Origin: DMER64 sp049652385 | GTDB lineage: Bacteria > Bacteroidota > Bacteroidia > Bacteroidales > UBA932 | Reading direction: 5' to 3' | DNA length: 64,000 bases | Assembly: GCA_049652385.1 (NCBI GenBank) | Contig: JBASDX010000003.1 | Location: 62,001 to 126,000, forward strand | Translations under genes and position numbers: made by a program | Notes under the pieces: generated by a model | What the model saw: only the letters and a program-made list of their open reading frames with translations | Databases searched by the model: none | Told to the model about the DNA's origin: nothing | Shown: positions 56,992 through 64,000 of the stretch, piece after piece | Position numbering within the stretch: the first letter of the stretch is position 1 | Layout of the letters: every line of letters begins with the position of its first letter

Positions 56992-59747
56992 TACGAAAGA
57001 AAAGCCTCCTTTTTCCTTTACTTGGTTTAGTCATTTCCGGTTTTATTCCCCATAGCATCACGGCTCAGGAAACATATGCTTTTCGTTATGCCTCGCTCGA
57101 TACCATTGTACATACCCTGGAAAGACAGCTGTCTGTCCGTTTTTACTATGCACCTGAGCAAACAGATACGCTGCTTCTGAGTCTTCAGGCAGACAAAAAA
57201 ACAGTTTTGGGTGCATTGGGTAAAGAATTACAAAAAAACGGTTTCTTCTTCCACCACATGACCGAAAACAAATGGGTCATCTTAAAAGAAGGATTGGAAA
57301 AAGACATACACCCTGCTTTTTTTGAAGATGCCCAAACAAACGGCAAATACCGGGAAGAAGCTTTGTTATTGGTACAAAAAGAACAACAAGCAGCCGATTC
57401 TGAAAACCGTTTGTACACATTGGGAAACCCGGCTTTTGCAGAAACGGGCGGCACCGTGCGTATAACGGGTTATATACGTGACCACCTGAACGGTGAGCCG
57501 GTTTCAGGAATAACGGTAATGACGGAAGACAAAAAGCATTATACACTATCAGATACGTATGGATTCTATACTTTAACCGTTCCGAGAGGATATAACACTT
57601 TGCTAATCAGGGGATTCGGATACAAAGACTCCCACCGTTACGTACGCGTTTTCTCGGAAGGTTCATTAGATATAAACATCGCTGAAGAAGTTTTCTCGCT
57701 GCAAGGAATTGTTATCTCGGCAGAAAAAATGGAAAACGTTCGTAACGTTCGCTTAGGTTTAGAGAAGGTAAGAGCGGATAGGATACGTCACATTCCCATG
57801 GCTTTTGGCGAGGCGGACGTTATCAAAGCCGTCCTTACCCTACCCGGCGTAAAATCTGTAGGGGAAGCCTCCGGAGGTTTTAACGTAAGAGGTGGTGCTG
57901 CCGACCAGAACCTTGTTTTGTACAACCAGGGGACTATTTATAATTCATCCCATTTGTTTGGTTTGTTTTCTTTATTCAACAACGACGTACTCAGTAATGT
58001 GGAATTGTACAAAAGTTCGATTCCTGTAAGGTACGGAGGCCGCATCTCTTCTGTCATGGAGGTAAATACAAGAGAAGGAAATAAAAACCGTTTTACCGGC
58101 TCTGCAGGTATTGGATTGCTTACTACAAAAGTGACACTGGAAGGTCCGTTGGTAAAAGACAGAACCTCTATATTGGTGGCCGGACGTAGTACGTATTCCG
58201 ACTGGCTCATGCGTCTCATTCCGGAAGAAAGCGGATATAATAACGGTACGGCCAATTTTTACGATGTGAATATGGGACTTTCTCACAGGTTTGACAAAAA
58301 GAATCACTTGTATGTTAACGGATACTTTTCAACAGATCGCTTCTCCTTTGATCCGGAGGTATCGTACCGCTATCAAAACATAAACACCTCTGTCCGGTAC
58401 CGCAGCGTCCTTAAAGAACATACGAATATGCTCATGTCCGCCACTTATGACAGGTATAATTACCACACCCTGGACAGCACCAACATAGGGATGAGTTACG
58501 ATATGTCCTTTGATTTACAACAAGCAAGCCTGAAAGCAGATTTTACAACTAATCCGGGCGGGGCACATACCTTGAATTACGGCGTAAATACCACCTATTA
58601 TACACTCGTACCCGGTTCTTTTATGCCCCTGGATAATCGTTCGCTGGTAATACCGGAAACTCTGCAAAGAGAGCAAGCCATAGAAACAGCCCTTTACCTG
58701 GGAAACACCTGGGAGATTACTCCGGAGTTTTCCGTAGAAGCCGGTATTCGTTACGGTTTCTTCACAGCACTCGGACCAAAGAATTATTACATCTACGATC
58801 CTGATTTGCCACGCACTCCGGGAACCATTACGGACAGTCTGGCGCTGGGAGGCGGCAGACTGGTAGCTCCTTACCATGCACCGGAATTCCGTATTTCAGC
58901 CCGGTATGCCTTTACGGGTGACTTTTCTGTAAAAGCGGGATTTAACAGTATGCGTCAAAACATACATATGTTATCCAACACTACGGTGATTTCTCCTACC
59001 GATATATGGAAATTGTCAGACGCCAATATAAAACCTCAAAAGGGATGGCAGTCAGCCATTGGTTTGTACAAAAACCTGCTTAACAATACGGTTGAAGTGT
59101 CTTTGGAAGGTTATTACAAAGAGATGAGACATTACCTGGACTATGCACCTTCTGCCCAATTGTTAATGAATCACCATATTGAAACGGATGTCATAGAAAC
59201 TGAAGGCAGAGCTTACGGAGTGGAATTGATGGTTAAGAAAAACATAGGAAGATTGAACGGTTGGCTCTCTTATACGTATTCCAGAACTACCTTACGCCAA
59301 AACGATCCACGGGTTAAAGAGCCGGTAAACAATGGAAATTGGTATCCGGCTCCGTACGACAAACCGCATGATGTAAAATTGGTAGGTAATTTTAAATTGA
59401 CACACCGGTTTAGTTTTTCCGTCAACCTGGACTACAGTACCGGAAGGCCCATTACCTTGCCTATTGGTACCTATCGTTATGCAGGAGGATGGAGGCTTTT
59501 ATACGGTGACAGAAACGCACACCGAATACCTGATTACTTCCGGATGGACGTTTCTTTTAACGTGGAGCCATCGCATAAACTGACATTGCTTACCCATAGT
59601 TCTTTTACTATTGGAGTATATAACGTCACAGGAAGCAAGAATCCTTATTCCGTATTTTTTAAAACAGAGAATCATACGGTAAGGTCCTATATGCTCTCCA
59701 TTTTTGGCTGCCCCATACCTTATATTACCTATAATATTAAATTTTGA
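56988..59747 (+). CDS. TonB-dependent receptor with STN domain
   Basis: 919 residues. The signal peptide ends SITAQ (about residue 26). An STN (secretin/TonB N-terminal) domain follows (about 30-98), then a CarboxypepD-reg-like domain (about 155-235: VRITGYIRDHLNGEPVSGITV), the plug (about 260-380: GVKSVGEASGGFNVRGGAADQNLVLYN, the last with the typical GGADQN signature) and a 22-strand barrel ending YITYNIKF with a terminal Phe. STN domains often mark receptors that signal to FecR-type anti-sigma factors, but no FecR or sigma gene adjoins it. It is the second gene of a four-gene operon. The substrate is unknown. Confidence 0.93.
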   Translation: MIRKKSLLFPLLGLVISGFIPHSITAQETYAFRYASLDTIVHTLERQLSVRFYYAPEQTDTLLLSLQADKKTVLGALGKELQKNGFFFHHMTENKWVILKEGLEKDIHPAFFEDAQTNGKYREEALLLVQKEQQAADSENRLYTLGNPAFAETGGTVRITGYIRDHLNGEPVSGITVMTEDKKHYTLSDTYGFYTLTVPRGYNTLLIRGFGYKDSHRYVRVFSEGSLDINIAEEVFSLQGIVISAEKMENVRNVRLGLEKVRADRIRHIPMAFGEADVIKAVLTLPGVKSVGEASGGFNVRGGAADQNLVLYNQGTIYNSSHLFGLFSLFNNDVLSNVELYKSSIPVRYGGRISSVMEVNTREGNKNRFTGSAGIGLLTTKVTLEGPLVKDRTSILVAGRSTYSDWLMRLIPEESGYNNGTANFYDVNMGLSHRFDKKNHLYVNGYFSTDRFSFDPEVSYRYQNINTSVRYRSVLKEHTNMLMSATYDRYNYHTLDSTNIGMSYDMSFDLQQASLKADFTTNPGGAHTLNYGVNTTYYTLVPGSFMPLDNRSLVIPETLQREQAIETALYLGNTWEITPEFSVEAGIRYGFFTALGPKNYYIYDPDLPRTPGTITDSLALGGGRLVAPYHAPEFRISARYAFTGDFSVKAGFNSMRQNIHMLSNTTVISPTDIWKLSDANIKPQKGWQSAIGLYKNLLNNTVEVSLEGYYKEMRHYLDYAPSAQLLMNHHIETDVIETEGRAYGVELMVKKNIGRLNGWLSYTYSRTTLRQNDPRVKEPVNNGNWYPAPYDKPHDVKLVGNFKLTHRFSFSVNLDYSTGRPITLPIGTYRYAGGWRLLYGDRNAHRIPDYFRMDVSFNVEPSHKLTLLTHSSFTIGVYNVTGSKNPYSVFFKTENHTVRSYMLSIFGCPIPYITYNIKF

Positions 59748-59752
59748 TACGC

Positions 59753-60934
59753 ATGTACAAAAAAATAATACCCGGAATCATAGTAACTGTTATGCTGGTT
59801 TTATGCGCAACATCCTGCGTTTTTCCCTATGATCCGGAAGAATTATCACATAAAGAAGGCGTTTTGGTCGTGGAAGGAAATATCTCTGTCACCGGTCCTT
59901 TTACTATACAAATAACACGGACGGCAGTTCTTCCATCCGGAAATTCGACACCGGGCTCCATTCAATATGAACGCAATGCAGTGGTATACGTGAAAGACAA
60001 CCAAGGCAACACATACAAGCCTTTATCCCACTCTGTTTTTGGTGAATACTACTTTGATTTTTCCGACCAGTCTCCCGATTTAAAGTCTGAATATCGGCTT
60101 GTGGTTGAATCCGAAGACGGGCATGTATATGAATCGGATTGGAGGCAAACACAACAGGAAAGCAACATGGAGCTGCACTACAAGATTGATACGGTAGATA
60201 AAAAAGTAATTATCTATGCCGACGCTTACGATATTACAGGAGAAGCTACCCATTTCAACTGGAAATTTGTGGAAACATGGGATTACGTTTCTCAGGTTAT
60301 GGCCATAGCCTACCTGGATGGAAATAAAGTAATAGAAACAGAAAATTTTAGACCTTGGATGTACCGTTGCTGGGACAGCAGAGCTTCCTCAGAAATTTTA
60401 CTGGTAGAAACATCTGCTCTTTCTGAAAACACCATCAAAGACTTTGTCATACAAACCCTGGAATACCGGGATATCCGCATTACTCAGCATTATTCCATTG
60501 AAGTGATACAAACTGTATTGGATAAAGATGCGTACTATTATCTGCAGAACATGAAAAAGAATTCAAACGATATAGGCGGCTTATTTTCACCGCAACCTCA
60601 TGAATTAAGCGGCAATATCAAGTGTTCTACAGATCCCTCCATTCGGGCTGTAGGTTTTGTATCTGTTTGTAATTCCGTAAGCAAAAGATTATTTATTGAT
60701 TGTACCGGTCTGCCGGGGTATGTGCGTGAAAGATTGCCTGAAGATAAAACTATGCCGCTGAATGCTTCGGCTCAAAACCTGGCACGATTGAAACAAGAAG
60801 GTTACTCTCCTTATATGGTAGACCCCATGGCTAATGCCAGTGTATGGAACCTGACCAGATGTATTGATTGCCGCAGTAAAGGAGGTAAACCGGAAGTGCC
60901 GTCTTTCTGGCCTCCAAAATGGCCTACCTATTGA
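59753..60934 (+). CDS. DUF4249 lipoprotein partner of the TonB receptor
   Basis: 393 residues. The signal peptide ends LCATSC (Cys about 22). DUF4249 marks are LVVEGNISVTGPFTIQITRTA and YRLVVESEDGHVYESDW, with the conserved aromatic segment FNWKFVETWDY and, near the end, WNLTRCIDCRSKGGKPEVPSFWP. The family occurs immediately downstream of TonB-dependent receptors in Bacteroidota and probably covers the receptor or binds its substrate. The ATG at 59753 is chosen; a TTG at 59744 overlapping the receptor stop is possible. It is followed 11 bases later by the macroglobulin-like gene. Confidence 0.87.
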   Translation: MYKKIIPGIIVTVMLVLCATSCVFPYDPEELSHKEGVLVVEGNISVTGPFTIQITRTAVLPSGNSTPGSIQYERNAVVYVKDNQGNTYKPLSHSVFGEYYFDFSDQSPDLKSEYRLVVESEDGHVYESDWRQTQQESNMELHYKIDTVDKKVIIYADAYDITGEATHFNWKFVETWDYVSQVMAIAYLDGNKVIETENFRPWMYRCWDSRASSEILLVETSALSENTIKDFVIQTLEYRDIRITQHYSIEVIQTVLDKDAYYYLQNMKKNSNDIGGLFSPQPHELSGNIKCSTDPSIRAVGFVSVCNSVSKRLFIDCTGLPGYVRERLPEDKTMPLNASAQNLARLKQEGYSPYMVDPMANASVWNLTRCIDCRSKGGKPEVPSFWPPKWPTY

Positions 60935-60945
60935 AAATGATTGTT

Positions 60946-62649
60946 ATGAAACGTATCCTGCTTTTTTTCCTTTGTTTGTCAACTTTAACAGGTTTTTCCC
61001 TTGTTGCACAAATAAATTTGTACCACGAGCGCCTTTATTTGAGTACCGATAAAGAATGCTACCTTGCCGGAGAACCTGTGTGGATTTCAGCCTTCTCTTA
61101 CTATACCCATACAGGAGAATTATCGCAGATCAGTGCTCTTGCTTATATTGAAATTCAGGACTTATCCGGCTCACATATACAAACAAAAGTGGCGTTGAAA
61201 AAGGGGCGTGGCAGCGCCATGGTTGCACTTCCTTTGACATTGCCTACGGGAATCTACCGCCTTACAGGCTATACGAGGTATATGCAATCGGAAAGTGCAT
61301 CCAATTTTTATGCAAAATACCTGACTGTATACAACCCCCTTTCTCCGCTCAGATCAGAAAATGTGATAACGTCCCGGGAATGGAAAGCAGAAGATGCGTC
61401 CAAAGAAACAGTCGCTGAAAAACCCTCCGCCTGCTTTCCTGTCAATACAAATAAAAACACATATACTGTGCATGAAGAAGTAACGCTGTCCATAGCCAAC
61501 CTGTTGGAGGAAACGGCAACTTTTTCCGTATCCGTTTTTAAAAAAGACGAATTGAATCATTTCAAAAACCCTTCAATCATAGCTTCCATCGACAGCACCT
61601 TGCAAGAAGAAACGGCTCCTTTTCAGTTGAGAAGAGTAGATTATGCAGGAGAAGTAATCCACGCTCATATTGTAGATGAAAACAACGTACCCGTAACAAA
61701 TGTAGAAGGTTTTGGTACCTACCTGTCCATTGCAGGAAGTGATATCCAGTATTTTACGGGAGAGATAAGAAATAACGGCAAAGTCCGTTTTTTCACCTCC
61801 AACCTGCACGGTGACGGCACACTCATTAGCTATGTTCCTGCGCAGGGAGAAAACACCTACCACCTTGTACTCGACTCCATATACCTGAATCCTGCTGTTC
61901 AGGAGCTTCCGACCCTTGTGCTGGATGCCGGTCAGGAAGAGGTTTTAAAAGAAAGAAATCTGGGTATTCGTTTGTACCATGCCTTCCGTCTGGATACGTT
62001 TTCAGTAATCACTCCCCATCAAAACAACCTGCAATTTGAAAAATCAGGAATCGTGTACAAACTGGACGAATATACCCGTTTCCCCACTATGGCGGAAGTA
62101 ATGACAGAATTTATACAGGAAGCCCGCTTTCGCACGGTTAAAGGAGAAAAACGACTACAAGTACGTCTCAGGGATGTGCAAGGTGTTTCGTTTGACTTTG
62201 AGGACCCTACACCCCCGCTTGTTTTGTTGGACGGAATACCTGTCCCGGACCATGGGAAGATATACGATTATCCACCGGGTCTTGTTAAAGAAATAATTGT
62301 CTATCCGGCAAAATATGCCTTTGGCCTTGTATATTATAACGGTATCATTTTTTTGAAAACATACCGTGGAGATTACCCCAACCTGACTCTGGAAGAATCT
62401 ATGAGAATCCAGGATTTTCAGGGCGTGCAGCATCCTCGCACTTTCGGAATAATTCCTGAGGGAAGCCGGCTTCCGGACTTCCGTCATACGTTATACTGGA
62501 ATCCTCAAATAGATGTACAGGCACGGAAAACAGTTGAGCTATCGTTCAAGACTGCAGAAACAACAGGGGAATTTATTGCAGTAACAGAAGGGATAAGCCG
62601 CCAGGGGAAACCTTTTCGTTCAGCGTGTACCTTTACCGTTACACCTTGA
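60946..62649 (+). CDS. Exported MG2 (macroglobulin)-like protein of the TonB receptor operon
   Basis: 567 residues. The signal peptide ends FSLVAQ (about residue 22). The N-terminal segment YHERLYLSTDKECYLAGEPVWISAFSYY is the MG2-type opening seen in Bacteroidota proteins that follow TonB-dependent receptors, and LPTGIYRLTGYTRYM closes that domain. A second beta domain covers about 150-330. Near 430-470, PLVLLDGIPVPDHGKIYDYPP and KEIIVYPAKYAFG resemble a TonB-receptor plug strand pair. No thioester or protease motif is visible. An ATG nine bases upstream (60937) is an alternative start. Role inferred from operon: helper of the receptor at the outer membrane. Confidence 0.78.
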   Translation: MKRILLFFLCLSTLTGFSLVAQINLYHERLYLSTDKECYLAGEPVWISAFSYYTHTGELSQISALAYIEIQDLSGSHIQTKVALKKGRGSAMVALPLTLPTGIYRLTGYTRYMQSESASNFYAKYLTVYNPLSPLRSENVITSREWKAEDASKETVAEKPSACFPVNTNKNTYTVHEEVTLSIANLLEETATFSVSVFKKDELNHFKNPSIIASIDSTLQEETAPFQLRRVDYAGEVIHAHIVDENNVPVTNVEGFGTYLSIAGSDIQYFTGEIRNNGKVRFFTSNLHGDGTLISYVPAQGENTYHLVLDSIYLNPAVQELPTLVLDAGQEEVLKERNLGIRLYHAFRLDTFSVITPHQNNLQFEKSGIVYKLDEYTRFPTMAEVMTEFIQEARFRTVKGEKRLQVRLRDVQGVSFDFEDPTPPLVLLDGIPVPDHGKIYDYPPGLVKEIIVYPAKYAFGLVYYNGIIFLKTYRGDYPNLTLEESMRIQDFQGVQHPRTFGIIPEGSRLPDFRHTLYWNPQIDVQARKTVELSFKTAETTGEFIAVTEGISRQGKPFRSACTFTVTP

Positions 62650-62650
62650 T

Positions 62651-63931
62651 TCAACGACCTGTTACTTGTAAATAGGTGCTTTTTGCCAGTTGGTAATCCT
62701 TCATGGCATCTACTTTTTTGTCCCTGTTTTCTTGTAAAAGGCCTCTTGCCACAAGCAATTCCGTAACATTTGCAGTTCCGGCTTTAAAATAATCTTCACT
62801 CAATCGGGCGTTCTCTTTAGATGCACTAACGGCTAATTCTGCCAATAAATATTTTTGGTACGCTTCTACCAAAGCGCCCCAAGCCTGCTGAATCTGCATG
62901 AGCAATTGCTGGTGACCGTCCTCCTTGTTAAGCCGTGCCTGTTGTTCTTCAATCCTTTTTTGCCTGATGGCAAAAGACCCCCTGTACCAATCGGAAACAG
63001 GAATTTGAATACCGGCCATGATTACTCCGTTCCAATGGTCTTTCGCCAAAAAATTTTCATAGTAATAAGCAGCTCCTATACCTATTTTTGGTAAATAAGA
63101 GGAAAACTCTACTTTGCATTCCAATGTAGCGGCTGTTTCACCCAGCTCCAAAAGTTTGTATTCCGTTCTCTGATCAATGACTGACGCCGGTTCTACATAC
63201 AATTCCATAGGATTTGTAACAAGAAGGTCCTCTGTATACGATACTTGAAAATGAGCAATATCATCTACCGGTATGCCCACCTGACGAGCCAGCGCCATGG
63301 TGGCCAGGAAAATGCCGTTTTCCAGCTCTACATGCTTACTTTCCAACGTGTTTTTCTGTAAATTTACTTTCAACACTTCGTTCTTGTCCAGAAGACCCGC
63401 TTTGTTGGCTTGCTCTACGTCTCTGGATAGTGTATCCAGTAACTGCCTCATGATTTTTACCGTATTTCTTTTCTCATACAAGGAGTAGAGCAACCAATAG
63501 TACTCTTCCGTTTGCGCCAATACCTCTTCTTTCAACATAGTTGTAAATAAGCGGGCAGCCTGAATGCCTGTATTTGCCAATCTGTTTGCGTATAGCAATT
63601 TACCGCCCATCAAAACAGGTTGAAATACCGTAACGCCCGCAAAAACACCTTTTTCATACATAGCCATACTACCCAACATGCCCATATCAACTTTCATCAT
63701 GGGACCGGATGCATGAAAACCTAGTCCCACAAGGGATACATTTGGAAGGTAATAGGAAGAGGCTTCTTTCTTTACCAATTTTGCAATTTCTTCATCCAAT
63801 TGTTTTTCTTTCAGACGGGTATTGTGCTCCACGGCCATTTGTTTGCATTCCTCCAAAGTATAAGGTTGTGCACTTAAGTAGTGATTAGAGAGAACAGAAA
63901 GAAGTATCAGAAGGTATAAGGCTTTCTTCAT
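62651..63931 (-). CDS. TolC-like outer membrane efflux protein
   Basis: 426 residues. The signal peptide ends YLSAQ (about residue 22) and the mature protein starts PYTLEECKQMAVEHNTRLKEKQLDEEIA. Two OEP-type coiled-coil repeats are recognisable (the second near FDVSASKENARLSEDYFKAGTANVTELLVAR, which contains the typical F/Y-x-x-G-x-x-x-x-x-x-L). The protein forms the outer-membrane channel of a tripartite exporter. The start ATG overlaps a TGA that ends a reading frame from the right edge. It runs convergent to the MG2-like gene with a one-base gap. Confidence 0.88.
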   Translation of the reverse strand: MKKALYLLILLSVLSNHYLSAQPYTLEECKQMAVEHNTRLKEKQLDEEIAKLVKKEASSYYLPNVSLVGLGFHASGPMMKVDMGMLGSMAMYEKGVFAGVTVFQPVLMGGKLLYANRLANTGIQAARLFTTMLKEEVLAQTEEYYWLLYSLYEKRNTVKIMRQLLDTLSRDVEQANKAGLLDKNEVLKVNLQKNTLESKHVELENGIFLATMALARQVGIPVDDIAHFQVSYTEDLLVTNPMELYVEPASVIDQRTEYKLLELGETAATLECKVEFSSYLPKIGIGAAYYYENFLAKDHWNGVIMAGIQIPVSDWYRGSFAIRQKRIEEQQARLNKEDGHQQLLMQIQQAWGALVEAYQKYLLAELAVSASKENARLSEDYFKAGTANVTELLVARGLLQENRDKKVDAMKDYQLAKSTYLQVTGR

Positions 63932-64000
63932 GGCAACATCGTTTTTTTGGGTTCTTTCATTTTTCTCCCCGCTTTGTCTTGTTTTTTGTATACGAGCCAA
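63928..64000 (-). CDS. C-terminal tail of a gene upstream of the efflux protein (cut by window edge)
   Basis: A minus-strand frame open from the right edge ends in a TGA that overlaps the ATG of the TolC-like gene (ATGA). The visible 23 residues begin WLVYKKQDKAGRKMK and are basic, as expected for the cytoplasmic tail of an RND or ABC permease. The identity is a guess from gene order; only the tight overlap supports a real coding end. Confidence 0.4.
   Translation of the reverse strand, partial: WLVYKKQDKAGRKMKEPKKTMLP

Noticed and set aside
1..64000. tRNA, rRNA, CRISPR arrays, insertion sequences, prophage and attachment sites
   Set aside because: I looked through the intergenic gaps, none longer than about 125 bases, and the gene products, and found no cloverleaf-like sequence, spaced repeats, transposase, integrase or phage gene. 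A covariance-model scan was not possible here.

Overview
The window is a densely coded stretch of a Bacteroidota chromosome, most likely order Bacteroidales. The signs are Bacteroidota -7 promoter boxes of the form TAnnTTTG, a TonB-dependent receptor with an STN domain, and families largely confined to this phylum (DUF4249, DUF3467, NigD-like, PCMD, WG-repeat, a lipidated Omp85/TamL protein). A PPi-type phosphofructokinase, an ATP-type PEP carboxykinase and KdsA/KdsC fit a Gram-negative, largely anaerobic lifestyle. I see no tRNA, rRNA, CRISPR array, insertion sequence or prophage. No gap between genes exceeds about 125 bases, and many genes overlap, both in operons and tail to tail.

Layout. 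1-6378: ligA (cut by the window edge), recQ, pckA, PPi-phosphofructokinase, maf and kdsC. 6446-9644: a large multi-domain lipoprotein and a DUF3467 protein. 9713-22608: a nine-gene plus-strand run (valS, a six-repeat PCMD lipoprotein, a thioesterase, tatA, tatC, a WG-repeat protein, an ABC-F ATPase, rlmB, a polysaccharide flippase). 22535-27058: a second SpoU methyltransferase and an arginine-decarboxylase-like enzyme, divergent from tamL. 27064-32422: a NagB/PIG-L fusion, kdsA, rarA and a CarboxypepD-reg protein. 32494-38700: rlmD-mnmE, an AlkD-like repair protein with a GHL10-like lipoprotein, a CPBP protease and a HAD phosphatase. 38656-44428: ppa, a cold-shock protein, an ECF sigma factor with a membrane-anchored beta-barrel partner, and NigD, pirin, DUF2147 and NAGPA proteins. 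44511-46347: a Gfo/Idh/MocA oxidoreductase and an SDR.

The most coherent system is the eight-gene minus-strand operon at 46337-56173: a two-domain glycosyltransferase, a SpoIID-domain protein without signal peptide, an AmpG-type importer, NamZ (DUF1343 exo-N-acetylmuramidase), a GH18 lipoprotein with an altered catalytic motif, a sugar kinase fused to a RapZ C-terminal domain, a MurU-type nucleotidyltransferase and a PatB-type PLP enzyme. Read together they form a peptidoglycan salvage route: cleavage in the periplasm, import, sugar 1-phosphorylation and nucleotidyl transfer to UDP-MurNAc. It is divergent from a four-gene TonB-dependent receptor operon (56260-62649), which could feed it. The window ends in a TolC-like efflux protein.

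Other points that stand out are an ECF partner joining an inner-membrane helix to an outer-membrane barrel, a NagB domain that has lost its catalytic loop, and several genes whose promoter box ends only 4-6 bases before the start codon, which suggests leaderless or near-leaderless transcripts.
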